Of a DNA stretch of 64,000 nucleotides, positions 47,006 to 57,313 are shown in pieces. The stretch comes from Pseudomonas congelans (GTDB lineage: Bacteria; Pseudomonadota; Gammaproteobacteria; Pseudomonadales; Pseudomonadaceae). The notes beneath the pieces were generated by a model. That model saw only the letters and a program-made list of their open reading frames with translations. It was not told the DNA's origin and did not search any database. Position numbers and translations under genes: made by a program. The stretch's first letter is position 1. Every line of letters begins with the position of its first letter. The DNA lies in assembly GCF_900103225.1 (NCBI RefSeq), contig NZ_FNJH01000002.1, positions 344,345 to 408,344 of the forward strand. The letters run 5' to 3'.

Positions 47006-49381
47006 TTAGAAGGTCTGACCCAGGGAGAATTGGAAGACCTGCGTTTCGGCTTCGTCGTCCGGCTTCTTGATCGGCATCGCCAGAGCAAAGCTCAGCGGGC
47101 CGAGCGCGGTGATCCAGGTGACGCCGATACCCACAGAGCTGGCCATGCCGGAAAGGTCGATATTGTTGCACTCGACATTCTTGCCACTGGCAGTCTTTCT
47201 GCTGGAGTCGCAGTTGGTATCGAACACGTTACCCACGTCCCAGAACACGGACGTACGCAGCGAGCGCTGATCCTTGACGAACGGCAGCGGGAACATGACC
47301 TCTACGCCACCCTGAACCAGGGCATTACCACCGAACGGCAGTGGATCCTGGTCCGGGTCAGCCAATGTGCCCGGCTTGGAGCCATTACTTGGCGTACTGC
47401 GCGGACCAAGGGTACTGTCCTTGAAGCCACGTACCGAGTTGAAACCGCCTGCATAGTAGTTCTCGTAGAACGGCAGACCCGAGGTAGAACCGTATCCATC
47501 ACCATAACCCAGCTCGGTGTGCAGACGCAGGGTGTAGTTATCGGTGATCGGGTGGAAGTACTGGGCCCGGTAATCCAGTTTGAAGAACGACAGGTCGCTA
47601 CCCGGCAAGGTGGATTCGAACACCAGGCTTTGCGAGTGGCCACGGGTAGCCAGAACACCCTTGTTCAGAGTCGATTCGGACCAGCCGATCGAGCCCTTGA
47701 AGTTCAGGTACTTGTCGCCTTCCTTCTCGACGAAGTCGAAAATCTCGTCAACGGTGTACTTACCGGTCTTGATCTCGTCCTGCTGCACGGTCAGACCGTA
47801 GGTCAGGCGCGAGGTCTCGCTGATCGGGTAGCCGAGGTTGATACCGGCACCCAGGCTGTCAACTGCGTAGCTTGCAACATCAACGTCGAGGTCATCGTAG
47901 TTGGTGGTGCGGTAGAACGCGTTGTAACCCAGGCTGACACCGTCCGGCGTGTAGTACGGATCGACGTAACTGAAGTTGTAACGGCTCTGGTATTCGCTGC
48001 GGGTCAGGCCGATGCTGACCTTGTTACCGGTACCGAGGAAGTTGTTCTGGCTGATCGAACCACCGAGGATCAGACCGGCGCTTTGCGCAAAGCCCACGCT
48101 GGCGGTGATCGAACCGGACGCCTGCTCTTCAACGGCGTAGTTCACATCAACCTGATCGTCGGTGCCTGGGACAGGTGGCGTTTCTACGTTGACTTCCTTG
48201 AAGAAGCCCAGACGGTCCAGACGGGTTTTCGACTGGTCGATCAGGTAGGTCGATGCCCAGCCGCCTTCCATCTGGCGCATTTCGCGACGCAGCACTTCGT
48301 CTTCCGACTTGGTGTTGCCGCGGTAGTTGATACGGTTGACGTAGGCACGCTTGCCCGGGTCGACAACGAAGGTGATATCGACCGTGTGGTCTTCGTTATT
48401 CGGTGTCGGCACGCCGTTGACGTTGGCGAAGGTATAGCCTTCGTTACCCAGGCGGCGGGTGATCAGTTCGGACGTCGTGGTCATGACCTTGCGCGAGAAG
48501 ACCTGACCCGGCTGCACCAGCAACAGGGATTTGACCTGATCTTCAGGAACCTTCAGGTCACCGCTGAGCTTGACCGACTTGACGCTGTACTTCTCGCCTT
48601 CGTTGATGTTGACCGTGATGTACACGTTCTTCTTGTCAGGCGTGATCGACACCTGGGTCGAGGCGATATCCATGTTGATATAGCCGCGATCGAGGTAGTA
48701 CGAACGCAGACGCTCAAGGTCACCCGACAGCTTTTCACGGGCGTACTTGTCGTCATTCTTGAAGAACGACAGCCAGTTGCTGGTCTTGAGCTCGAACAGG
48801 TCGGTCAGGTCTTCGTCGGAGAAGACCGTGTTGCCCACCACGTTGATGTGCTGAATGGAGGCTACGGTGCCTTCATTGATGTTGATCTTCAGGCCTACGC
48901 GGTTGCGCGGCTGAGGAACAACCTCGGCGTCAACCTCGGCGGAGTAACGACCCTGGGCAACGTATTGACGTTGCAGCTCGTTACGCACGCCTTCAAGGGT
49001 TGCACGCTGGAAAATCTCACCTTCGGCCAGACCGGACTGTTTCAGCCCCTTCATCAGGTCCTCGGTGGAGATGGCCTTGTTACCCTCGATTTCGATACTT
49101 GCAACCGAAGGGCGCTCGACGACGTTGATGACGAGCACATTGCCGTCGCGACCCAGCTGGATATCTTGAAAGAAACCGGTTTTAAACAGCGAACGGGTAG
49201 CATCGACCAAACGACCATCGTCCGCCTGCTCGCCTACGTTCAGCGGCAGTGCACCAAAGACGCTGCCGGCGGAAACCCGCTGCAGGCCGTTGACACGGAT
49301 ATCGGAGATGGTGAAGGACTCGGCGTGAACTTCAGCGATCATCAGTGCGGAAAGAACCGCAGTTAGCAGCAGACGTTTCAT
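47006..49381 (-). CDS. bamA: Outer membrane protein assembly factor BamA
   Basis: The core of the BAM complex, 791 residues, starts with the signal MKRLLLTAVLSALMIAEVHA. Five POTRA domains (about 23-420; FTISDIRVNGLQRVSAGSVF starts POTRA1) are followed by a 16-strand barrel containing the conserved VRGF motif (GGFNSVRGFKDSTLGPR) and the C-terminal outer-membrane signature ending QFSLGQTF. The ATG at 49381 has AAGGA upstream; a longer frame in this register is not supported. It lies between rseP and skp, as expected. Confidence 0.98.
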   Translation of the reverse strand: MKRLLLTAVLSALMIAEVHAESFTISDIRVNGLQRVSAGSVFGALPLNVGEQADDGRLVDATRSLFKTGFFQDIQLGRDGNVLVINVVERPSVASIEIEGNKAISTEDLMKGLKQSGLAEGEIFQRATLEGVRNELQRQYVAQGRYSAEVDAEVVPQPRNRVGLKININEGTVASIQHINVVGNTVFSDEDLTDLFELKTSNWLSFFKNDDKYAREKLSGDLERLRSYYLDRGYINMDIASTQVSITPDKKNVYITVNINEGEKYSVKSVKLSGDLKVPEDQVKSLLLVQPGQVFSRKVMTTTSELITRRLGNEGYTFANVNGVPTPNNEDHTVDITFVVDPGKRAYVNRINYRGNTKSEDEVLRREMRQMEGGWASTYLIDQSKTRLDRLGFFKEVNVETPPVPGTDDQVDVNYAVEEQASGSITASVGFAQSAGLILGGSISQNNFLGTGNKVSIGLTRSEYQSRYNFSYVDPYYTPDGVSLGYNAFYRTTNYDDLDVDVASYAVDSLGAGINLGYPISETSRLTYGLTVQQDEIKTGKYTVDEIFDFVEKEGDKYLNFKGSIGWSESTLNKGVLATRGHSQSLVFESTLPGSDLSFFKLDYRAQYFHPITDNYTLRLHTELGYGDGYGSTSGLPFYENYYAGGFNSVRGFKDSTLGPRSTPSNGSKPGTLADPDQDPLPFGGNALVQGGVEVMFPLPFVKDQRSLRTSVFWDVGNVFDTNCDSSRKTASGKNVECNNIDLSGMASSVGIGVTWITALGPLSFALAMPIKKPDDEAETQVFQFSLGQTF

Positions 49382-49404
49382 GAAGTCCTTTCTTATTCCA
49401 ACTG

Positions 49405-49435
49405 GCAATAAACAAACTGCCGCAAAATGCGGCAG
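49405..49435 (-). terminator. Terminator-like hairpin in the rseP-bamA gap
   Basis: CTGCCGCA/TGCGGCAG (49417-49424 with 49428-49435) has a 3-base loop and on the minus strand is followed by TTTGTTTATT. It lies inside the 74-bp gap directly upstream of bamA, so it would attenuate read-through from rseP. Confidence 0.7.
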
Positions 49436-49455
49436 ATTCGCAACTCGGCAACGCT

Positions 49456-50808
49456 TTACAGTCGGCCCAGATCGTTGACCAGCGCGAGCAACATTACGCC
49501 CACTACCAGACTGATACCGATCTGCGCCCCCCAACCTTGAACCTTTTCCGAAAGGGGACGACCACGCGCCCACTCGATCAGATAAAACAGCAAATGCCCC
49601 CCGTCCAGGACGGGAATGGGCAGCAGATTCAGAACACCCAGGCTAATACTCAGATAAGCGAGGAAGTTCAGAAAATCTCCGATGCCCGACTGGGCCGAAG
49701 CGCCCGCCACTTTAGCAATGGTTATCGGTCCACTCAAGTTTTTTACCGAGAGCTCGCCGAACAACATTTTCTTCAGCGAGTCCAGGGTCAGCACACTCAT
49801 GTTCCAGGTGCGCTTCACGCCCTCGGCCATCGCCGCGAAAGGCCCGTAGCTGACCTCGCGCAGCATTTCGGGTGGCCAATCGACAGCTTTGACACCAGCC
49901 CCCAGGTAACCTGCGGCAGCCTTGCCCTCGCCCTTGGCCGCGAGGGTCACCGGTACGTCCATTTGCACGCCGTCGCGCTCGATGCGCAGCGAAATCTTCG
50001 CTTCGGGACGCTCGCGCACCCGGTCGACAACCTGTTGCCACTCATTAAGCGGCTGACCGTCCATCGAAACGAGACGATCACCCGTTTTAAGCCCTGCGCT
50101 CTGCGCCGGACCTTTCGGATCGATTTCTGCCAGCACCGGCAGCAGCGCCGGACGCCACGGGCGAATACCCAGCGATTTGATCGGATCAGGCTCTTCTGCG
50201 CCTCTCAGCCAGTCACTCAGGACCAGCTCGCGAGAGGTGTCGACCGTAGAACCCTGATCCCTGACCTTGAAAGCGATAGTACCGCTCTCACCCAGACGAC
50301 GGACCAGTTGCAGGTTGACACCGGCCCAGCCCGACGTGGGCTCTCCATCGACAGCGACGATTTCCTGCCCGGCGGTCAGGCCAGCCTGTTGAGCGATGCT
50401 TCCGGACTCGACTGCGCCGATAACCGGGCGCACCTGTTCGCTGCCCATCATCGCCAGCACCCAGAAAAATGCGATGGCGAGGAGGAAATTGGCTGTCGGA
50501 CCGGCGATCACGATCGCGATACGCTGGCCTACTGTCTTGCGGTTGAACGACTGATCGGCTAGCTCGGGCGGGACATTGCCTTCGCGCTCGTCGAGCATTT
50601 TCACGTAGCCGCCCAAGGGAATGGCAGCGACGACGTACTCGGTGCCCTGACGGTCATGCCAGCGCAGAAGAGGCGTGCCGAAGCCTACTGAAAAACGCAG
50701 CACTTTGACGCCACAGCGGCGAGCCACCCAAAAGTGGCCGAATTCGTGGAAGGTCACCAGCACGCCCAACGCAATCAGGGTGCCGAGAATCATGTATAAA
50801 GCGCTCAT
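49456..50808 (-). CDS. rseP: Site-2 intramembrane zinc protease RseP (MucP)
   Basis: The 450-residue membrane protein has the zinc motif HEFGH (residues 21-25) in the first membrane segment, two periplasmic PDZ domains (about 110-300), and the NxxPxxxxDG motif LNLLPIPVLDGGHLLFYLIE near the C-terminus. It cleaves anti-sigma factor MucA/RseA to release AlgU/sigma-E under envelope stress (established knowledge). It sits beside bamA and dxr, the standard order. Confidence 0.97.
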   Translation of the reverse strand: MSALYMILGTLIALGVLVTFHEFGHFWVARRCGVKVLRFSVGFGTPLLRWHDRQGTEYVVAAIPLGGYVKMLDEREGNVPPELADQSFNRKTVGQRIAIVIAGPTANFLLAIAFFWVLAMMGSEQVRPVIGAVESGSIAQQAGLTAGQEIVAVDGEPTSGWAGVNLQLVRRLGESGTIAFKVRDQGSTVDTSRELVLSDWLRGAEEPDPIKSLGIRPWRPALLPVLAEIDPKGPAQSAGLKTGDRLVSMDGQPLNEWQQVVDRVRERPEAKISLRIERDGVQMDVPVTLAAKGEGKAAAGYLGAGVKAVDWPPEMLREVSYGPFAAMAEGVKRTWNMSVLTLDSLKKMLFGELSVKNLSGPITIAKVAGASAQSGIGDFLNFLAYLSISLGVLNLLPIPVLDGGHLLFYLIEWARGRPLSEKVQGWGAQIGISLVVGVMLLALVNDLGRL

Positions 50809-50925
50809 CAGCCTTCTCCGGGTACCGACTGGTCGGCCAGTGTGTTAATCATTGCAGACCTCCAGGCCCACCGTTGACGCACCACATCAACCCTTTCACT
50901 CACATCTTGTCGGGTTGTCAGATCG

Positions 50926-52116
50926 CTATCGCCCGTTTCGTTCAAGCCATTGGCCCGCCAGCAAACGCGCTTTCGCATCGGCGGCGAACACCGCATCGAG
51001 CCCTTCGACCGCGGTTACAGGCTCATGATCCAGAATCTCCTCGATAATACCGGCGATTTCCAGGTAGCGGATACGCCCATCGAGGAACGCAGCAACGGCC
51101 ACTTCATTGGCCGCGTTGAGCATGGCAGGTGCACTGCCTCCAGCCTCTGCCGCCTGTCGGGCCAGCCGCAGGCAAGGGAATCGCTCTTCGTCCGGCGCCT
51201 GAAAATCAAGCTGGCCGATACGAAACAGGTCCAGTGGCGCAACGCCAGAGTCTACACGCGCAGGCCATGCCAGTGCATTGGCGATGGGCGTACGCATGTC
51301 GGGATTGCCCAATTGAGCCAGCACCGAACCATCGACATAATCGACCAGCGAGTGGATCACGCTTTGCGGGTGAATGACCACCTCGACCTGATCCGGGCGC
51401 GCATCGAACAGCCAGCAGGCTTCGATGAGCTCAAGCCCCTTGTTCATCATGGTTGCCGAATCGACGGAGATCTTGCGCCCCATCGACCAGACCGGATGGG
51501 CACAGGCCTGCTCAGGCGTGACATTCTGCAACTGCTCCAGCGGTGTTTCGCGGAACGGCCCGCCCGAGGCAGTCAACATGATCCGCCGGACACCGACGGC
51601 ACCCAGCCCGCGAGCGAAGTCGCCGGGCAGACACTGGAAAATCGCATTGTGTTCGCTGTCGATGGGCAGCAGCACGGCGCCATTGTGCCGGACAGCCTGC
51701 ATGAACAGGGCGCCGGACATGACCAGCGCTTCCTTGTTGGCCAGCAATACCTTCTTGCCCGCCTCCACCGCAGCCAGCGTCGGACGCAAACCGGCAGCCC
51801 CGACAATGGCGGCCATGACCGCATCGACCCGAGGGTCTGCGGCCACTTCGCACAGACCGCCCTCGCCGACCAGCACCCGGGTATCGAGCCCGGCCGCCGC
51901 CAGATCGTCCTGCAGCTTGCGGGCGACAACCTGATCAGGCACTACGACGTACTGCGGCGTGTGCCTGATGCACAAGGCCAGCAATTCTTCCATGCGGCTG
52001 AAGCCGGTAAGCGCGAACACTTGATAAAGCGCTGGGTGACGGGCAACCACATCCAGCGTGCTCAGCCCTATGGAACCGGTTGCACCCAGAATGGTGATTT
52101 GTTGCGGCCCACTCAC
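50926..52116 (-). CDS. dxr: 1-deoxy-D-xylulose 5-phosphate reductoisomerase
   Basis: The 396-residue MEP-pathway enzyme begins [20 protein letters not shown] (NADPH fold), followed by [12 protein letters not shown] and [11 protein letters not shown], the metal and substrate site, and [20 protein letters not shown]. It overlaps cdsA by 4 bases. The enzyme supplies the isoprenoids that uppS, two genes upstream, polymerises. Confidence 0.97.
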   Translation of the reverse strand: MSGPQQITILGATGSIGLSTLDVVARHPALYQVFALTGFSRMEELLALCIRHTPQYVVVPDQVVARKLQDDLAAAGLDTRVLVGEGGLCEVAADPRVDAVMAAIVGAAGLRPTLAAVEAGKKVLLANKEALVMSGALFMQAVRHNGAVLLPIDSEHNAIFQCLPGDFARGLGAVGVRRIMLTASGGPFRETPLEQLQNVTPEQACAHPVWSMGRKISVDSATMMNKGLELIEACWLFDARPDQVEVVIHPQSVIHSLVDYVDGSVLAQLGNPDMRTPIANALAWPARVDSGVAPLDLFRIGQLDFQAPDEERFPCLRLARQAAEAGGSAPAMLNAANEVAVAAFLDGRIRYLEIAGIIEEILDHEPVTAVEGLDAVFAADAKARLLAGQWLERNGR

Positions 52117-52928
52117 ATGACACCCCAGTCAGCGGCCCAGAGCAGAACGGCAAATACCGGGATGGCCGCGGTCAGGCTGTCGATGCGGTCCAGTACTCCG
52201 CCATGGCCAGGCAGCAGATTACTGCTGTCCTTGACCCCGGACTGGCGCTTGAACATGCTTTCAGTCAGGTCGCCAATCACCGAAATGAATACGATCACCG
52301 CAGCACCAAAGAGCGCCGCGATGAACTGCGCAATCGTCCAGTCGCGGGAAAAGCCTACTGCTGCCGTGATGCCCAGACTGACCACCAGACCGCCATATAC
52401 GCCTTCCCAGCTCTTGCCAGGACTCACCTTGGGCGCCAGCTTGCGCTTGCCAAAAGCCTTGCCGGAGAAATAGGCGCCGATGTCTGCGGCCCAGACCAGC
52501 ACCATCACCGACAGAATCAGCCAGTTACCCAGCGGCCATTGCTTGATCAGGACCAGACCCTGCCACGCAGGCAGCAGAATCAGAAGGCCGATGACCAGCT
52601 TGCACGCTGCGCTTGCCCAGTGACTGCTGGAGTCCGGATAGGTAAGGACCAGAAAGGTCGCAACGCCCCACCAGATGACTGCAGCCACAAGCACCCAAGG
52701 CTCCAGCCCCGGCAGCAGATACATGAGGAAAAGCAGAACAGCGACCACAGCCGCATAGCCGATACGCATCGACTGCGCGGCAAAACCTGCGAGACGCGCC
52801 CATTCCCAGGCACCCAGAACGACGACCACCCCGATGAACAGGGCGAAGTACATGCCGGTCAGCAGGAAAAACCCGCACAAGGCGATCGGCAACAGAATGA
52901 GTGCCGTGATGATCCGTTGTTTCAGCAT
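52113..52928 (-). CDS. cdsA: Phosphatidate cytidylyltransferase CdsA
   Basis: The 271-residue integral membrane enzyme with multiple hydrophobic segments makes CDP-diacylglycerol for all phospholipids. The signature spans [14 protein letters not shown] and [20 protein letters not shown] plus the following [14 protein letters not shown]. It overlaps uppS by one base and dxr by four, so the three genes are tightly coupled. Confidence 0.96.
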   Translation of the reverse strand: MLKQRIITALILLPIALCGFFLLTGMYFALFIGVVVVLGAWEWARLAGFAAQSMRIGYAAVVAVLLFLMYLLPGLEPWVLVAAVIWWGVATFLVLTYPDSSSHWASAACKLVIGLLILLPAWQGLVLIKQWPLGNWLILSVMVLVWAADIGAYFSGKAFGKRKLAPKVSPGKSWEGVYGGLVVSLGITAAVGFSRDWTIAQFIAALFGAAVIVFISVIGDLTESMFKRQSGVKDSSNLLPGHGGVLDRIDSLTAAIPVFAVLLWAADWGVM

Positions 52929-53683
52929 TAAGCCCGGGCTCCAGCTTCTACCTGTTCGCTGGTTTTACCGAAGCGACGTTGGCGAGAAGCGAAATCTGCC
53001 AGCGCAGCGCGCATGGCATCGTGTTTGAAGTCCGGCCAGAACAGGTCGGAGAAGTACAGCTCGGCGTAGGCCAGCTGCCAAAGCAGGAAGTTGCTGATGC
53101 GGTGCTCACCGCCGGTGCGGATGCACAGGTCCGGCAACGGCAGGTCGCCGGTTGCCAGGCAGGTCTGCAGCAGCTCGGGAGTAATATCCTCCGGCTGCAG
53201 GTGACCGGCCTGCACCTCACGCGCGAGCCGCTGGGCAGCCTGCGCGATGTCCCACTGCCCACCGTAGTTGGCAGCAATCTGCAGCACGAAGCGGCTGTTG
53301 CCTGAGGTGCGCACTTCCGCCTCGCGCATGGCAGCCTGAAGCTCAGGATGAAAGCGCGAGCGGTCGCCGATGATCCGCAGGCTGATCTCGTTCTCGTTGA
53401 GGCGCTTGGTTTCACGGCGCAGCGCCGTGAAAAACAGCTCCATCAACGCACCAACCTCTTCGGCCGGGCGCTGCCAGTTTTCACTGGAGAACGCGAACAG
53501 TGTCAGCACTTCGACCCGGGCTTCGGCGCAGACCTCGATAACGGCCCGCACAGCATCGACGCCCGCCTTGTGGCCTGCGACGCCTGGCAGCAAACGTTTC
53601 TTGGCCCAGCGATTATTACCATCCATGATAATCGCAACGTGGCGCGGCACCGAAGACGGCACGGCCGGTTTTATCTTTTCCAT
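52928..53683 (-). CDS. uppS: Undecaprenyl diphosphate synthase
   Basis: The cis-prenyltransferase makes the C55 carrier lipid for peptidoglycan and O-antigen. It has 251 residues, with HVAIIMDGNNRWAKKR (catalytic Asp in the N-terminal motif), GHKAGVDAVR, LFAFSSENWQRP and the C-terminal DLCIRTGGEHRISNFLLWQ. It follows frr by 16 bases. Confidence 0.97.
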   Translation of the reverse strand: MEKIKPAVPSSVPRHVAIIMDGNNRWAKKRLLPGVAGHKAGVDAVRAVIEVCAEARVEVLTLFAFSSENWQRPAEEVGALMELFFTALRRETKRLNENEISLRIIGDRSRFHPELQAAMREAEVRTSGNSRFVLQIAANYGGQWDIAQAAQRLAREVQAGHLQPEDITPELLQTCLATGDLPLPDLCIRTGGEHRISNFLLWQLAYAELYFSDLFWPDFKHDAMRAALADFASRQRRFGKTSEQVEAGARA

Positions 53684-53699
53684 GAAAGCGTCCGAAACC

Positions 53700-54257
53700 T
53701 TAAACAGCCATCAGATCGGCTTCTTTCTGCTTGACAGCAACTTCGATGTCCGCCACGAACTTGTCAGTCAGCTTTTGTACGTCGTCAGCCGCACGACGCT
53801 CTTCGTCTTCGCTGATTTCCTTTTCCTTGACCAAGTCTTTCAACTGGCTCAGGGCGTCACGACGAATGTTGCGGACGGCCACACGGGCATCTTCTGCGGC
53901 ATCGCGCGCCTGCTTGGTGAAGCCCTTGCGGGTTTCTTCGGTCAACGCCGGCATGGAGATCAGCAGCAGCTCACCCAGGTTGGTCGGGTTGAAACCCAGA
54001 CCGGAGCTCTGGATAGCCTTGTCGACAGCGGCCAGCATGTTGCGCTCGAACGCCACGACCTGCAGGGTACGCGAGTCTTTGACGGTCACGTTGGCAACCT
54101 GGCTCAGCGGGGTATCGGCACCGTAGTAAGGAACCATGACACCACCGAGGATGCTCGGATGCGCCTTGCCGGTACGGATACGGGTGAACGCATGGGTCAG
54201 CGACTCCAGACTCTTCTGCATGCGGGTCTGAGCATCTTTCTTGATTTCGTTGATCAT
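53700..54257 (-). CDS. frr: Ribosome recycling factor
   Basis: The 185-residue tRNA-shaped factor, with EF-G, splits the post-termination ribosome. It starts [20 protein letters not shown] and has [10 protein letters not shown] and [20 protein letters not shown]. Its ATG overlaps the pyrH stop by one base. Confidence 0.97.
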   Translation of the reverse strand: MINEIKKDAQTRMQKSLESLTHAFTRIRTGKAHPSILGGVMVPYYGADTPLSQVANVTVKDSRTLQVVAFERNMLAAVDKAIQSSGLGFNPTNLGELLLISMPALTEETRKGFTKQARDAAEDARVAVRNIRRDALSQLKDLVKEKEISEDEERRAADDVQKLTDKFVADIEVAVKQKEADLMAV

Positions 54258-54997
54258 TATTGTGCTTCCTCGATCAGGGTCCCTTCAGCGCCACCATGGA
54301 CGATATTCAGAAGGGCACCCGGCTTGTTCATGTTGAAGACGCGCAACGGCATCTTGTGATCGCGACACAGGCAGATTGCGGTCAGATCCATCACACCCAG
54401 CTTGCGATCCAGCACTTCATCGTACGTCAGATGATCGAACTTCTCGGCATTCGGGTCCTTGAACGGATCTGCGGTGTACACACCGTCCACCTTGGTGGCC
54501 TTGAGCACCACGTCGGCGTCAATCTCGATCGCGCGCAGACAGGCAGCAGAATCGGTCGTAAAGAACGGATTACCGGTACCGGCAGCAAAAATAACCACTT
54601 CCTTGGCGCTGAGATGGCGCATGGCCTTGCGACGATCGTAATGATCGGTCACACCCACCATGGAAATGGCCGACATCACGATGGCGGTGATATTAGCGCG
54701 CTCCAGCGCATCGCGCATTGCCAGGGCGTTCATCACAGTGGCCAGCATGCCCATGTGGTCGCCTGTCACCCGATCCATGCCCGCAGCACTCAGGGCCGCG
54801 CCACGGAACAGGTTGCCGCCACCGATCACCAGACCGACCTGAACGCCGATACCGACCAGCTGGCCGACTTCCAGCGCCATGCGGTCCAGCACCTTGGGAT
54901 CAATGCCGAACTCTTCCGAGCCCATGAGGGCCTCACCGCTGAGCTTGAGTAGAATGCGTTTATAGCGAGCCTGATAACCACTGCCCTGCTGAGCCAT
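54257..54997 (-). CDS. pyrH: UMP kinase
   Basis: The 246-residue amino-acid-kinase-fold enzyme makes UDP and feeds CTP synthesis by PyrG. Motifs are [53 protein letters not shown] and [19 protein letters not shown]. In E. coli it is hexameric and regulated by GTP and UTP. It is the first gene of pyrH-frr-uppS-cdsA-dxr after the tsf terminators. Confidence 0.97.
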   Translation of the reverse strand: MAQQGSGYQARYKRILLKLSGEALMGSEEFGIDPKVLDRMALEVGQLVGIGVQVGLVIGGGNLFRGAALSAAGMDRVTGDHMGMLATVMNALAMRDALERANITAIVMSAISMVGVTDHYDRRKAMRHLSAKEVVIFAAGTGNPFFTTDSAACLRAIEIDADVVLKATKVDGVYTADPFKDPNAEKFDHLTYDEVLDRKLGVMDLTAICLCRDHKMPLRVFNMNKPGALLNIVHGGAEGTLIEEAQ

Positions 54998-55023
54998 TGC
55001 GAATCTCTCCTGCGGCGTTTTCT

Positions 55024-55056
55024 GAAAAAAATCTGTGCAGGCTATTTCAAGCCTGC
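55024..55056 (-). terminator. Second terminator-like hairpin between tsf and pyrH
   Basis: GCAGGC/GCCTGC (55037-55042 with 55051-55056) has an 8-base loop. On the minus strand ACAGA and then T7 follow, 18 bases before a possible pyrH leader. Confidence 0.65.
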
Positions 55057-55145
55057 GCTTACTTTAGCTTGACGCTTTGCGAGCGTCGGGAGAATGCAGC
55101 CTTGTGAGCACAATCTCCAAGGAAAATTTCCTTTTCTCTTTCGAC

Positions 55146-55179
55146 AAAGAGGCCGCACGCGTGAGCGGGCAGCCTCTTT
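55146..55179 (-). terminator. Hairpin downstream of tsf
   Basis: AAAGAGGC (55146-55153) and GCCTCTTT (55172-55179) form a perfect 8-bp stem 24 bases after the tsf stop. The T-run is weak. It probably forms a tandem terminator with the hairpin at 55037-55056. Confidence 0.6.
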
Positions 55180-55202
55180 GGGGCGACAGTTGAAAAACCG
55201 TC

Positions 55203-56066
55203 TTACTGCTTGGCGGCAGCCAGCTGAGCAGCTACTTCGTCAGCGAAGTTATCAACTGGCTTCTCGATGCCGTCGCCTACTTTGAAGTAGGTGAAGGAAA
55301 CGATTTCAGCGCCGGCTTTCTTGGCCAGATCACCGACCTTGACTTCCGGGTTCTTGACGAACGCCTGCTCGACAAGACTGGCTTCTGCCAGGAACTTGGT
55401 GATACGGCCGCCAACCATTTTCTCGACGATTTCAGCTGGCTTGCCTTTGATCTTGTCTTCGTTCAGTTGCAGGAAGACATTCTTCTCGCGCTCGATCGCT
55501 TCGGCAGAAACTTCCGAAGGGAACAGGAACTCGGGGTTGCTTGCCGCTACGTGCATGGCGATATCTTTGGCCAGCTCGACGTCGCCACCCTTCAGGGTAA
55601 CCACAACACCGATCTTGTTGCCGTGCAGGTAAGTACCTACAACGTCACCTTCGATACGCTTCAGGCGGCGGATGTTGACGTTTTCGCCAACCTTGCCGAC
55701 CAGTACCAGACGCGAAGCTTCCTGAGCTTCGATCAACGGAGCGACATCAGTCAGCTTGTCAGCAAAGGCTTTTTCGACGCTTTCAGCAACGAAAGCCTTG
55801 AAGTCGTCCTGCAGAGCCAGGAAGTCGGTCTGCGAGTTGACTTCGATGATGACAGCAGCCTTGCCGTCGTCCTTGATGGCGATAGCGCCTTCAGCAGCAA
55901 CGTTACCTGCTTTCTTGGCGGCCTTGATGGCGCCGGAAGCACGCATATCGTCGATTGCTTTTTCGATGTCGCCGCCAGCCTTGGTCAAGGCCTTTTTGCA
56001 ATCCATCATGCCTTCGCCGGTACGCTCGCGCAGTTCTTTGACCAACGCTGCAGTAATCTCTGCCAT
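55203..56066 (-). CDS. tsf: Elongation factor Ts
   Basis: The 287-residue nucleotide exchange factor for EF-Tu starts AEITAALVKELRERTGEGMM, with MDCKKALTKAGGDIEKAID and IEVNSQTDFLALQDDFKAF. It lies 190 bases after rpsB, with a strong hairpin in the gap. rpsB-tsf is the universal pairing. Confidence 0.98.
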   Translation of the reverse strand: MAEITAALVKELRERTGEGMMDCKKALTKAGGDIEKAIDDMRASGAIKAAKKAGNVAAEGAIAIKDDGKAAVIIEVNSQTDFLALQDDFKAFVAESVEKAFADKLTDVAPLIEAQEASRLVLVGKVGENVNIRRLKRIEGDVVGTYLHGNKIGVVVTLKGGDVELAKDIAMHVAASNPEFLFPSEVSAEAIEREKNVFLQLNEDKIKGKPAEIVEKMVGGRITKFLAEASLVEQAFVKNPEVKVGDLAKKAGAEIVSFTYFKVGDGIEKPVDNFADEVAAQLAAAKQ

Positions 56067-56202
56067 TTCAAAATCCTCTTGGATAGGTCTTCAACCATTC
56101 CACCCGGCAGGCCGGGCGTGCAATTCTTGAAAAATCAGGGTGGCAGCAACACATGACAGCGAGGTCATGGCTACAGACCGACAAATCATTTCCTAGGTGG
56201 CA

Positions 56203-56225
56203 AAAAGGGGGCTAAGCCCCCTTTT
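56203..56225 (-). terminator. Attenuating hairpin between rpsB and tsf
   Basis: AAAAGGGGGC/GCCCCCTTTT has a 3-base loop and a T-tract in both orientations. It lies within the rpsB-tsf operon spacer, so it likely sets a lower tsf:rpsB transcript ratio. Confidence 0.8.
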
Positions 56226-56256
56226 CGCGTACTGAGTAAACGCCAGGCGTTTGTAC

Positions 56257-57000
56257 TCAGCCTTCTACAGCAGCTGCAGCTGGAGCTTCTTCGACGAAGA
56301 CGTCGGTGCCGCCAGCAACATTGTTACGACCACGGATAACAGCATCAGCCATCGAACCCATGTACAGCTGGATAGCGCGGATTGCGTCATCGTTGCCCGG
56401 GATGATGTAGTCAACGCCTTCCGGGCTGCTGTTGGTATCGACAACGCCGATAACCGGGATGCCCAGCTTGTTGGCTTCGGTGATCGCGATGCGCTCGTGA
56501 TCAACGTCGATGACGAACAGAGCGTCCGGCAGACCGCCCATGTCCTTGATACCACCCAGGCTGCGATCCAGTTTTTCCAGATCACGGGTACGCATCAGGG
56601 CTTCTTTCTTGGTCAGCTTGGCGAAAGTACCGTCTTCGGCCTGTACTTCCAGCTCGCGCAGACGCTTGATCGACTGACGGATGGTCTTGAAGTTGGTCAG
56701 CATGCCGCCCAACCAGCGATGGTCGACGTACGGCGAACCGCAACGTGCTGCTTCTTCAGCAACGATCTTGCCAGCGGAACGCTTGGTGCCGACGAACAGA
56801 ATCTTGTTTTTGCCCGAGGCCAGGCGCTCAACGAAAGTCAGAGCTTCGTTGAACATAGGCAGGGTTTTTTCAAGGTTGATGATGTGAATCTTGTTACGCG
56901 CGCCGAAAATGTATTTACCCATTTTCGGATTCCAGTAACGGGTCTGGTGACCAAAGTGGCAGCCAGCCTTCAGCATATCGCGCATATTGACTTGGGACAT
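56257..57000 (-). CDS. rpsB: 30S ribosomal protein S2
   Basis: The 247-residue protein starts [20 protein letters not shown] and has the family segments [20 protein letters not shown] and [16 protein letters not shown], with [20 protein letters not shown] and a C-terminal Ala-rich tail ending in AVEG. The ATG at 57000 follows AAGGA; an upstream in-frame start falls in the regulatory leader. It begins the rpsB-tsf operon, divergent from map. Confidence 0.98.
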   Translation of the reverse strand: MSQVNMRDMLKAGCHFGHQTRYWNPKMGKYIFGARNKIHIINLEKTLPMFNEALTFVERLASGKNKILFVGTKRSAGKIVAEEAARCGSPYVDHRWLGGMLTNFKTIRQSIKRLRELEVQAEDGTFAKLTKKEALMRTRDLEKLDRSLGGIKDMGGLPDALFVIDVDHERIAITEANKLGIPVIGVVDTNSSPEGVDYIIPGNDDAIRAIQLYMGSMADAVIRGRNNVAGGTDVFVEEAPAAAAVEG

Positions 57001-57313
57001 AAATAGTTCCTTGATAAGTCGGGTTAGGCCTCCACGTATCCCAATGACCAACCAATGGCATCTGCCAAGGGCACCCAGGTCATCGTGTCGACACGTGTGT
57101 GGGTTTGTGCTTCAAGGACGGACCTTGGAAAGCGGCGCATTTTATATCATAAAAGGGAAGAGAACGGAACTCCCATCAAGTGCTTGTTTTGCGGTGACTT
57201 TGCTGCTTCATGGACAGCCTGTAGAAGGAAGCGATGATTACCCGGCACCGGCGGTCTGATAGAATTGCGCCTTTGCGCACCAACCGCGTGCCTGCCACGT
57301 CGAGAGATTCCGT
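57001..57313. other. 313-bp divergent region between rpsB and map
   Basis: It holds the rpsB leader and a -10-like TATAAA for rpsB (plus-strand 57141-57146, read on minus). For map, TAGAAT near 57260 on plus resembles a -10 box about 54 bases upstream of its ATG. No separate gene is present. Confidence 0.6.
57008..57042 (-). promoter_or_regulatory. Conserved rpsB leader element (S2 autoregulation)
   Basis: On the minus strand GGGATACGTGGAGGCCTAAC runs on to CC, then GACTTATCAAGGA just before the rpsB ATG. GGG...CCC close a hairpin. I recall the E. coli rpsB leader as carrying nearly the same block (GGGATACGTGGAGGCATAAC), where S2 represses its own operon (established knowledge). The match is strong over 22 bases (57021-57042). 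Confidence 0.75.

Noticed and set aside
46682..49366. 894-residue open frame antisense to skp/bamA
   Set aside because: Same GC-bias effect; it spans two unrelated genes and their spacer.
50950..52473. 507-residue frame antisense to dxr/cdsA
   Set aside because: Crosses the overlap of two conserved genes; no independent signal.
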